Below are positions 5,380 through 12,327 of a stretch of 20,582 bases of DNA, piece after piece. A program made the translations under genes and the position numbers. The notes under the pieces were generated by a model. The model was not told the origin of the DNA. It saw only the letters and a program-made list of their open reading frames with translations, and did not search any database. How positions within the stretch are numbered: the first letter of the stretch is position 1; each line of letters begins with the position of its first letter. The DNA is from Kiritimatiellia bacterium (GTDB taxonomy: Bacteria > Verrucomicrobiota > Kiritimatiellia > RFP12 > UBA1067). The stretch spans positions 1 to 20,582 of the forward strand of contig JAGOBZ010000014.1 in NCBI GenBank assembly GCA_017999015.1, read 5' to 3'.

Positions 5380-6783
5380 ATGATCAACGTCACTTTTTTC
5401 GGGGCCGCGCAAACCACGACCGGATCCATGCACCTGGTCGAAGCGAACGGGCTGAAAATCTTGCTCGACTGCGGGCTCTTCCAGGGGAGCCGCAAGGAGG
5501 CCTTCGAGCGAAATCGACACATGCCGATCAATCCCGCCGCGCTCGACGCCGTTGTGCTGTCGCATGCGCACATCGACCACAGCGGCAACCTGCCGACCCT
5601 CGCCCGTCACGGCTTCCGCGGCCAGGTCTACAGCACACCGGCCACTCGCGACCTGTGCGACATCATGCTGCGCGACTCGGCCTTTCTCCAGATGCGCGAT
5701 CTTGAGTACATCAACAAAAAGCGGGCGCAGCAGGGCAAAAACCTCTTTGAACCGCTTTACGAGCAGCAGGATGTCGACGCGATCATGCGCCGTTTCAAAC
5801 CCGAGCCGCTGAAGCGCCAGGTCGATCTGGGCAACGGCGTCTCGCTCGTCTTCCACAATGCGGGCCACATCCTAGGGTCAGCCCTGACCCAACTCGATGT
5901 GAAAGACCCCTCGGGCCATACCCGTCGCCTGCTTTTCACCGGCGACCTGGGACAGCCCGGCCAACCGATCCTGCGCGATTACGACATGCCGCAAGACGCG
6001 GATGTCCTGCTCATTGAGAGTACCTACGCCGACCGCGACCACCCTTCCACCGAAGATGTCAAGGGGCGGCTCAAAGGGTTCATCGACGACATTCACCAGC
6101 AGAAATCGCGGCTCATCATCCCTGCCTTCAGCGTCGGCCGCACCCAAAACATCCTCTACGCCCTGAACCGCCTGGCCGAAGAGGGCCGCATGCGCCCCAC
6201 GCCGGTTTATGTCGACAGCCCGCTCTCGCTCAAGGCGACCAAGGTCTACACCGCGCACCGGGAGTGTTATGACGAGGAGGCCTCGGACATCCTGCGCCAA
6301 GGGATCGACCCCATGAAATTCCCCGGCCTGCGCTTCGTCGAGACGCCCGACCAGTCGAAAGCGCTGAACGAGTTGCCCGGCCCGCTGGTCATCATCGCCG
6401 CCTCCGGCATGTGCGAGGGCGGGCGCGTCCTCCACCACCTGCAACGCGCCGTTGGCGATCCGCGCAACATCATCCTGATCGTCGGTTTCCAGGCCGAGCA
6501 CACGTTGGGACGCCGTATCGTGGAACGCCAGTCGCCGCTCAAAATTCTAGGCGACGAGTTTGAACTGAACGCGCGTGTCCACACGATCAACGCCCTCTCG
6601 GCCCACGCGGACCGCACCGCGCTGATGCGCTGGCTCGACGGCATCAAAGGGCATCGCCTGAATCGCGTTTTTGCGGTTCACGGCGAACCCGAAAAGGTGA
6701 CCGCCATGACCGAACTGGTCCGTCAGCACGGCGTGCGGCAGGTTGTCGCGCCGGTGCCGGGCCAGACTTTCGAGAACGTCTGA
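5380..6783 (+). CDS. Beta-CASP metallo-beta-lactamase ribonuclease (CPSF73/Ysh1-like)
   Basis: The 467-residue protein begins MINVTFFGAAQTTTGSMHLV and carries the metallo-beta-lactamase motif SHAHIDHSGN, with His62, His64, Asp66 and His67 as zinc ligands. Later ligands lie in NAGHILGSAL and FTGDLG. The beta-CASP segment follows (ESTYADRDH; IIPAFSVGRTQNILYAL; VYVDSPLSLKAT; IIAASGMCEGGRVLHHL). The C-terminal RMMBL region has GFQAEHTLGRRI, LSAHADRTALMRWL and FAVHGEPE. Length and motif order are normal for bacterial and archaeal RNA-processing members, which act as zinc-dependent endo- or exoribonucleases. I chose ATG 5380 because GAGGAGG lies 7 bases upstream; the frame stays open to 5047 and the ATG at 5374 abuts the ribosome site. 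The next gene starts 16 bases after its stop, so the two are likely co-transcribed. Precise RNA target is unknown. Confidence 0.93.
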   Translation: MINVTFFGAAQTTTGSMHLVEANGLKILLDCGLFQGSRKEAFERNRHMPINPAALDAVVLSHAHIDHSGNLPTLARHGFRGQVYSTPATRDLCDIMLRDSAFLQMRDLEYINKKRAQQGKNLFEPLYEQQDVDAIMRRFKPEPLKRQVDLGNGVSLVFHNAGHILGSALTQLDVKDPSGHTRRLLFTGDLGQPGQPILRDYDMPQDADVLLIESTYADRDHPSTEDVKGRLKGFIDDIHQQKSRLIIPAFSVGRTQNILYALNRLAEEGRMRPTPVYVDSPLSLKATKVYTAHRECYDEEASDILRQGIDPMKFPGLRFVETPDQSKALNELPGPLVIIAASGMCEGGRVLHHLQRAVGDPRNIILIVGFQAEHTLGRRIVERQSPLKILGDEFELNARVHTINALSAHADRTALMRWLDGIKGHRLNRVFAVHGEPEKVTAMTELVRQHGVRQVVAPVPGQTFENV

Positions 6784-6799
6784 CAGCAACGGACGGGAC

Positions 6800-9178
6800 A
6801 TGAAACGTTTCTGCGGGTTTACGGTCTGCCTAGCGGCGGCGGCCTTCGGTGCCGTCACTCTGGCGTCGCAGACTTTGCTTCTGCGGCGTTTCTTATGGTG
6901 TTTCGAATCCACCGAGTTTGGTGTCGCGCTCTTCCTCTCCTCATGGCTGCTCGGCGCCGGCCTAGGCGCGGCCGCCGTCGCCACAACGCCAGGCCGCCGC
7001 TTGATCCGCCTGTTGGCCGGTCGGGTGTGGCTGCCCCCCCTGCTTTGCACGGCCATCTACTTCGGTCACTACGCCGTCATCGGCAACCTGCGCGTCTGGC
7101 TTGGAGTTCCCGCATACCATGCCTTTCCGTTGCTGCATCTGGCGTTCGGCTGCCTGTTGGCCAACATCCCTTTTTGTTTCGCGATCGGCTGGGGCGTGCC
7201 CGCGTTCTGCCTAGCCCTTGAGCGCCTGGATCTCCCGGCTAGCCGCGCCTTCGCCGCAGAAGCCCTGGGCTCGGCGTTCTGCGGGGCGCTCCTGACTGCC
7301 CTGCTGACCGCCGGTGTTGCGCCTGATCCGCGCGACGCCGCCGAGTGGGCCCGGTTCTTTCCGCAGGCCGACAGGGCGTCTGGCCGCTTTGAGACCGGCG
7401 GCGGCACCACCCTTTTCGGCACACACGGCGGCACCTTTTTTGCCATCACCTCCGGCGGTGTCAGCGAGCTGCTGCCAGAGGGTGACCGCTCCGTGGAGCA
7501 GGCCGTGCTCGCCCTCTCGCAACGCCCTTACGCGGCCAGCGCCCTGCTGCTCGGACAGGTGCCGCTCGCCACCGCTCTGGCCTTGGAATCCCTGCGGCCC
7601 GATCTCGCCGTCACATGGTGTCCGCCTGACGCGCGTTACGGAACGTTGCTGCTCAGTGCCGTCGCCGCCGCAGGAACCCGCACGTCTGTCCGATCGGCCG
7701 GCACTCCGCCCCGCCGTTTCTTGGACGAACAGCCCGAAGGCAGTTTCGACCTCATCATGGTACAGCCGCCCCCGGCGACTTCGCTGGACGGCGCAACCTG
7801 GCGCGATCCGGCGTTCATCCGCGCCGTGCGGCGTGTCACGCGCCGCACCGGCACCGCGCTGTTCGCGTTGCCGTGTGATGTCGCACACCTGACACCGGAA
7901 CGCACAGCACTGCTGGATGCGACTGTCCGCCCGATCCGCCTGGTCTGGCCTGAAAGCGGCGTGCTGGCCGCAGGCGCCGGCGGCTGGTGGATCGCCGCGC
8001 AGGTCCCCGGCCTGACATATGGCCCGGATACCGCACCGACCCGTTTTGCGATGTTGCAAAAAACGGCGTTCTTCCCCACCGAAGCGGTAGCGTTGCTTTT
8101 CGACTCCCCGCGAGCACAACGATTGTCTGAAACCTGTCCGATACTGTCCCCCGCACACGCTGTGCTGCTGCCGGAAACCGTCCGTACCGAGCACATGCTG
8201 GCGCTGGGGGTGGCCGATGCCCTGCGCAACGAATATCCCGCCTCCGCACCGGGGGCAGCACTGGCCTGGCTGACCGACCATCAGGGCAACCGGTTAATTG
8301 GGCTGCTGCTCGTGATGCTGTGGACCGCTCCAGTTGCACTGGGCGGCACCCGCCACGCGCCGCGCCGTTTGTGGGCGACCTGGCTGGCCGGTTGCGGCGC
8401 ACTTGGACTCGTCGTATCGCTGGCCGTGCTCTACCGGCTGCAATCGCGCTTCGATGCGCTGTATTTGCTGGCCGGCGCAGGCAGTGCGCTCTATCTGGGC
8501 GGCCTGTTCTGCGGCAACCGTCTGGGCGAACGGTTAACCGCACACTGGCCGGCCGAAAGCTTCGCTTGGTGCGTGGCCGCTCCCCTGCTGCCGCTGGTCC
8601 AAGCCGCCGTGGCCTGGGCGGCCCTGACTGGAAGTGCGTACTTTGAATCGGCGTGGAACGTCGTCGCGCTCTGCTTGCCGGCCGGTGCCGCGGCCGGTGC
8701 CGCCGTGCCTGTAGCGTTAGGATCTCGGCTTGATCGGCACACCGAGGACGCGGCCGTCTTCGTGCTTGCCGATGCCACAGGCGCTGCGGTGGCCGGGCTC
8801 GCCTTCACCCTGTTGTTGGTGCCGCTCGCGGGCCTTGAGGGCGCGGTGCTCTGCTTCGCGGCCTTGGCGGCGGGCCTAGGCCTCTGCGTGGCAGCCTGCG
8901 GTGAGACGCCGCGATTAGCGACGGGGTTGGCCTGTTTCGCCGCAGGGGTTTTCTTCATAGCCGCTATACGTCCCCCGCAGACAGACCGGCAGTCAACTTG
9001 GGAAGAAAAACGCAACACCATTCAGGGAACGTGTACGCGCGAGATTCGTCCGTCTGTCACTGACACGCCCGCTTCAGTTGGACCTCGCGGCATTCCGCGC
9101 AAACTGGACGAACAACGCATTCGCGCACAGATTCGAGACGGCGCATTGTCAACGAATGAAGCCGCCTTCTGGGAGTGA
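6800..9178 (+). CDS. Spermidine-synthase-like multi-pass membrane protein
   Basis: The 792-residue protein starts at ATG 6800. Its first 190 residues hold several hydrophobic helices, including VALFLSSWLLGAGLGAAAVA and the region ending AFAAEALGSAFCGALLTALL. A soluble domain of about 280 residues follows, laid out like a Rossmann methyltransferase/spermidine synthase fold: ALLLGQVPLATALALESL, SFDLIMVQPPPAT, PAFIRAVRRVTRRTGTALFA. A second membrane block lies at about 500-715, including VLADATGAAVAGLAFTLLLV, and a hydrophilic tail of about 75 residues ends the protein. The architecture matches membrane proteins annotated as fused MFS/spermidine synthase. The glycine-rich SAM loop and the acidic residue that binds SAM ribose are not recognisable, so it may not be an active aminopropyltransferase. 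It probably shares a transcript with the beta-CASP gene. Substrate and role are unknown. Confidence 0.72.
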   Translation: MKRFCGFTVCLAAAAFGAVTLASQTLLLRRFLWCFESTEFGVALFLSSWLLGAGLGAAAVATTPGRRLIRLLAGRVWLPPLLCTAIYFGHYAVIGNLRVWLGVPAYHAFPLLHLAFGCLLANIPFCFAIGWGVPAFCLALERLDLPASRAFAAEALGSAFCGALLTALLTAGVAPDPRDAAEWARFFPQADRASGRFETGGGTTLFGTHGGTFFAITSGGVSELLPEGDRSVEQAVLALSQRPYAASALLLGQVPLATALALESLRPDLAVTWCPPDARYGTLLLSAVAAAGTRTSVRSAGTPPRRFLDEQPEGSFDLIMVQPPPATSLDGATWRDPAFIRAVRRVTRRTGTALFALPCDVAHLTPERTALLDATVRPIRLVWPESGVLAAGAGGWWIAAQVPGLTYGPDTAPTRFAMLQKTAFFPTEAVALLFDSPRAQRLSETCPILSPAHAVLLPETVRTEHMLALGVADALRNEYPASAPGAALAWLTDHQGNRLIGLLLVMLWTAPVALGGTRHAPRRLWATWLAGCGALGLVVSLAVLYRLQSRFDALYLLAGAGSALYLGGLFCGNRLGERLTAHWPAESFAWCVAAPLLPLVQAAVAWAALTGSAYFESAWNVVALCLPAGAAAGAAVPVALGSRLDRHTEDAAVFVLADATGAAVAGLAFTLLLVPLAGLEGAVLCFAALAAGLGLCVAACGETPRLATGLACFAAGVFFIAAIRPPQTDRQSTWEEKRNTIQGTCTREIRPSVTDTPASVGPRGIPRKLDEQRIRAQIRDGALSTNEAAFWE

Positions 9179-9190
9179 ACGGCTGGACCT

Positions 9191-9736
9191 TTAACCGCGC
9201 AGAACGGTCGCGCCGACCGCGATCAGCAGCAGCCCCAGCAGCGCGTTGATCATGCCGCCGAGTCTGAACAGTGCGGGGCGTGCGGTGACCCATTCGATGG
9301 CTTGGCGCATTTTCCAAGGATAGAGCAGCAGTATCATCCCCTTGACGATGCAGAGATAGGCGACCGTCACCACCAGCAACCGCCACGGCGAGGCGTGAAC
9401 GCGCGCCGCATGCAGCAGCTCGTAAGGGAAAAGCACCAGAACACCGCCCAGCGCACGGCACGGCAACAGGTTGTCGAGCCAGAACCAGGTGAGCGGAATG
9501 CAGACCAGCACCGCCACCGGAATATACATCTTGAACGGCTGCAGGAAATCGAGGCCCATCGTCCAGACGGCGTAGCCGGCCCAGATCCACGCCACCGTAC
9601 TGAGCACCATGCCCGCCGCCTTGCTGCGCGGCAACTCCCGATACACGCGCGTCATCCGGTCCGGCGCGAGCGCGATGGACGCGCCCAACAGCACACAGAT
9701 GAGCCCCAGCAAATAACACCAGCAAGACAACGGCAT
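9191..9736 (-). CDS. Uncharacterised six-helix membrane protein
   Basis: I do not recognise this 181-residue protein. It has about six hydrophobic helices: CWCYLLGLICVLLGASIALA; GMVLSTVAWIWAGYAVWTMG; YIPVAVLVCIPLTWFWL; LGGVLVLFPYELLHAA; LLVVTVAYLCIVKGMILLLY; GGMINALLGLLLIAVGATVL. Loops are short and basic (DRMTRVYRELPRSKAAG; PWKMRQAIEW), and there is no obvious catalytic or metal motif. ATG 9736 is preferred because AGGAG lies 8 bases upstream; a GTG at 9745 would overlap that site. The gene is a single unit on the minus strand, with its stop only 12 bases from the stop of the convergent membrane-protein gene. It is downstream of the nuclease operon but has its own weak promoter candidate, so a functional link to xseB is doubtful. 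Confidence 0.75.
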   Translation of the reverse strand: MPLSCWCYLLGLICVLLGASIALAPDRMTRVYRELPRSKAAGMVLSTVAWIWAGYAVWTMGLDFLQPFKMYIPVAVLVCIPLTWFWLDNLLPCRALGGVLVLFPYELLHAARVHASPWRLLVVTVAYLCIVKGMILLLYPWKMRQAIEWVTARPALFRLGGMINALLGLLLIAVGATVLRG

Positions 9737-9772
9737 AAAAGACACTCCTGTTCTCAGAATGAGGGGTATTAA

Positions 9773-9801
9773 AGCATATCGGCCGGTTCGAGAGAAGTCA
9801 G
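9773..9801 (-). promoter_or_regulatory. Possible promoter of the six-helix membrane-protein gene
   Basis: On the minus strand CTGACT (9801-9796) and TATGCT (9778-9773) are spaced by 17 bases, about 37 bases before the start codon. Each hexamer matches the sigma-70 consensus at four positions, so this is a weak call. Confidence 0.3.
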
Positions 9802-9855
9802 GAAGTGAAGAGGGCTCGATTCAACTCCGATGAATCCGCGCCCGGTTTTAGAGCA

Positions 9856-10104
9856 CTAGTCGCCGGCCCGTTCGAGGGGATCGACTGCCACGCCGCCCTT
9901 TCCGTCATCCACGATTTTTTCGATGCGTTTCTCAACGTCGTTCAAAGTCGCACTGCACTGCTTGACCAGTCGCTGCCCCTCCTCAAACAAAGCGATCATC
10001 GTGTCGAGATCGACCTCCCCGGACTCCATGCTTGCCACGATCTCTTCCAAGCGTTTGAGCGCCGCTTCAAAACCCAATACGTTCTCCTCTGTCTTTTTAG
10101 CCAT
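9856..10104 (-). CDS. xseB: Exodeoxyribonuclease VII small subunit
   Basis: The 82-residue protein reads MAKKTEENVLGFEAALKRLE, then EIVASMESGEVDLDTMIALF, EEGQRLVKQCSATLNDVEKR and IEKIV, the helical hairpin that defines XseB. Length is normal for the family. The start is fixed by AAGGAGG a few bases upstream of ATG 10104. By family knowledge, several small subunits wrap the helical part of XseA to form the enzyme that degrades single-stranded DNA from either end in the cytoplasm, in recombination and mismatch-repair excision. It is the last gene of the rny-ymdB-xseA-xseB unit, starting 14 bases after the xseA stop. I see no clear terminator after it. Confidence 0.95.
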   Translation of the reverse strand: MAKKTEENVLGFEAALKRLEEIVASMESGEVDLDTMIALFEEGQRLVKQCSATLNDVEKRIEKIVDDGKGGVAVDPLERAGD

Positions 10105-10118
10105 ATCATCCTCCTTTG

Positions 10119-11468
10119 TCAGCGCACAATCGATGCGACGCTGCCGTCCTTGAGCTGTGTTGAAATTTCCGCGCCCGACAAAAGGTCGTGTGCCGAGCGC
10201 ACCAGCCGACCGTCCGGCCCGCGCGTGAGCGAATACCCGCGCTCCAAAACAGCCAGCGGGCTCAGCAGGTCGAGCTGCCTTCCACTTCCCGCCACGCCGG
10301 CCCGCAAACGCTCCAGCCGCAGCCGGCAAGCCGCCTCGAGCCGCCGCGCGTCTTCCTCAAGACGCGCGCGGGTCAGAGGCACATGACGTTCGCGCACCAC
10401 CCGCAAGCGGCTGTGCGCGCGCTCAGCCCGCTGACGGCCCTCCTGCACACGCTGGGCAACGGCGTGGCCCATGCGCATCGCCAAGGTGTCAACCTGCTGC
10501 GCACGGCGTTCGACAAGCTGACGCGGCTGCTGGAAAAAACGCGAAGCGCGTGCCGTCACCACGCGCATTCGCAACGCCGCGACCTGCCGGCGCAACGCCT
10601 GCTTCAAGGCGCGCGCGTGATGCGCGAGGCACAGATCCCACTCCTGCTTCGTAGTCACAGCCAATTCGGCGGCAGCCGAAGGAGTCGGCGCACGCACGTC
10701 CGCCGCAAAATCGCACAGCGAAAAATCGGTGTCATGGCCTACGGCGGAAATCACGGGGATCGCCGACTCTGCAACCGCGCGCGCCACGCACTCTTCGTTA
10801 AAAGCCCACAGGTCCTCCAGGCTGCCGCCGCCGCGGCCGACAATCAGAAGATCCGCCGGCCAGGCGCTGTCCGGGCCGCAGGTGCGATTGAAGAGGCGCA
10901 CGGCCGCGGCGATCTCCTGCGCGGCGCCGACGCCCTGCACCTTGACCGGCGCCAGCCGGATGTGCAGGTTCGGAAAGCGCCGTCCCAACACAGTCAGCAT
11001 GTCATGGATCACCGCGCCGGTGGGCGACGTCACGATGCCGATGCGCTGCGGCAGCAAGGGCAGAGGCCGTTTGCGCGACTGAGCAAAGAGCCCCTCCGCC
11101 TCCAGCCTCTGCTTCAGTTCCAGGAAACGCCGCATGAGGTCGCCCTCCCCCATCGGCTCAACCTTGCGCACGATCATCTGATACTGGCCGCGGCTTTCGA
11201 AAACCGTGACTTCGCCGCAGGCGCGGACGCGCTGTCCGTCCTCAAGGCGCGCACCCGTCGCCACCCCAGACCGCGAGCCGGCGAACAAGACGGCGCTCAA
11301 TTGGGCGCCGGCATCTTTCAGACTGAAATACGCATGCCCCGAGGCATAGACCTTAAAGTTCGAGATCTCGCCTTCGACCCAGACGTGGCCGACCTCATCC
11401 TCCAGCGTCTGTTTGATCCGGCGCGTCAGCTCGGACACCGAATAGACTCTGCGTCCCGCCGGCTCCAT
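10119..11468 (-). CDS. xseA: Exodeoxyribonuclease VII large subunit
   Basis: The 449-residue protein begins MEPAGRRVYSVSELTRRIKQ and continues with the N-terminal OB-fold (HVWVEGEISNFKVYASGHAY; FSLKDAGAQLSAVLFAG). The catalytic domain carries RIGIVTSPTGAVIHDMLTVL, LIVGRGGGSLEDLWAFNEE and SAVGHDTDFSLCDFAADVRA followed by PTPSAAAEL, all classic XseA motifs. A long Arg/Ala/Gln-rich coiled-coil region for XseB binding follows, and the end has VLERGYSLTRGPDGRLV. ATG 11468 is one base after the ymdB stop (TGACATG), so the two are translationally coupled; an open extension to 11627 is ymdB sequence in another frame. The product is the catalytic subunit of exonuclease VII, which cuts single-stranded DNA into oligonucleotides. 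Confidence 0.96.
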   Translation of the reverse strand: MEPAGRRVYSVSELTRRIKQTLEDEVGHVWVEGEISNFKVYASGHAYFSLKDAGAQLSAVLFAGSRSGVATGARLEDGQRVRACGEVTVFESRGQYQMIVRKVEPMGEGDLMRRFLELKQRLEAEGLFAQSRKRPLPLLPQRIGIVTSPTGAVIHDMLTVLGRRFPNLHIRLAPVKVQGVGAAQEIAAAVRLFNRTCGPDSAWPADLLIVGRGGGSLEDLWAFNEECVARAVAESAIPVISAVGHDTDFSLCDFAADVRAPTPSAAAELAVTTKQEWDLCLAHHARALKQALRRQVAALRMRVVTARASRFFQQPRQLVERRAQQVDTLAMRMGHAVAQRVQEGRQRAERAHSRLRVVRERHVPLTRARLEEDARRLEAACRLRLERLRAGVAGSGRQLDLLSPLAVLERGYSLTRGPDGRLVRSAHDLLSGAEISTQLKDGSVASIVR

Positions 11469-11469
11469 G

Positions 11470-12282
11470 TCAGGCCCCCCGTCCCTGCGGCGTCTGCCCC
11501 GCGCTGTCCGCTTCCCGGTAGCGGTAGGCCGTGAGGCCGACCGCACGGCCGCTGGCACGGTCCAGCTCCAGCACGGCACCCTCCAGCACGCAGGGGCCGC
11601 CCGCGACCTCAAAACGGGCCGGGACACCCGTCGTGAATTTTTTGAGGACCGGCGCGATCTCGCGGCCGATCACCGAGTGGACCGGCCCTGTCATCCCGAG
11701 ATCCGTCATGTAGGCCGTACCTTTGGGCAACAGCCCTGCGTCGCTGGTTTGGACATGCGTGTGGGTGCCGACCACGGCGGCGACCCGCCCATCCAGATAA
11801 TAGCCCATCGCAATCTTTTCAGAGGTCGCCTCAGCATGAAAATCCACGATGACCGGCACATTGCGCGGCAGCGTGTTGAGCAGGGCGTCCATCGCTCGGA
11901 ACGGGCAGTCCGTTGGATTCATAAAGACACGACCCAACAGGTTGACGACCGTCACAGGGCCCAGCGCGGTCTGCACGGTCGCATAGCCCTGCCCAGGCGT
12001 ACCAGGCGGGAAGTTCACCGGACGGACCAGCCGTTTCTCGCCGCCGATGGTGGTTTCCAACTCACGCTGGCCCCACACATGATCACCCATCGTGATCACG
12101 TCCGCGCCTGATGCGAAAAGTTCTTCGGCCAGCGCCAAAGTAATGCCGTTGCCCGCCGCCGCGTTCTCAGCGTTGACTACGACGGCATGCACCGCACTCT
12201 CCGCGCGCAACCGTTTCACAACCTCACGGAACACGCGCCGCCCCGGGCTGCCCACGACATCGCCCACCAACAAAATCCTCAT
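11470..12282 (-). CDS. ymdB: YmdB-family metallophosphoesterase (TIGR00282)
   Basis: The 270-residue protein starts MRILLVGDVVGSPGRRVFRE and ends just before xseA. Putative metal ligands by comparison with Bacillus subtilis YmdB are Asp8, Glu39 and Asn40 (NAENAAAGNG), residue 67 with His68 (TMGDHVW), His149 (VDFHAEATSEK), and His174 and His176 (GTHTHVQTSD). The conserved GTAYMTDLGMTGP is present. YmdB of B. subtilis is a dinuclear-metal phosphodiesterase active on 2',3'-cyclic nucleotides and is encoded next to rny, exactly as here. One ligand differs: the usual Asn67 of GNH is Asp67 in this protein. The start is 45 bases after the rny stop. Role in this organism is inferred from the family. 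Confidence 0.93.
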   Translation of the reverse strand: MRILLVGDVVGSPGRRVFREVVKRLRAESAVHAVVVNAENAAAGNGITLALAEELFASGADVITMGDHVWGQRELETTIGGEKRLVRPVNFPPGTPGQGYATVQTALGPVTVVNLLGRVFMNPTDCPFRAMDALLNTLPRNVPVIVDFHAEATSEKIAMGYYLDGRVAAVVGTHTHVQTSDAGLLPKGTAYMTDLGMTGPVHSVIGREIAPVLKKFTTGVPARFEVAGGPCVLEGAVLELDRASGRAVGLTAYRYREADSAGQTPQGRGA

Positions 12283-12327
12283 GACCTGACCTGCGTCCTC
12301 TCCTGCACGGCGGGCTCCGTGCCTCGC

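Noticed and set aside
7211..8281. Minus-strand open frame opposite the SpeE-like gene
   Set aside because: Gly/Arg/Gln-rich composition and no membrane or catalytic pattern; the plus strand encodes coherent membrane helices.
9179..9190. Bidirectional terminator between the convergent membrane-protein genes
   Set aside because: Only 12 bases separate the stop codons and no stem-loop can be drawn there.
10188..11534. Plus-strand open frame of 448 codons opposite xseA
   Set aside because: The product is Arg/His/Gln-rich without domains, while xseA on the other strand is unmistakable.
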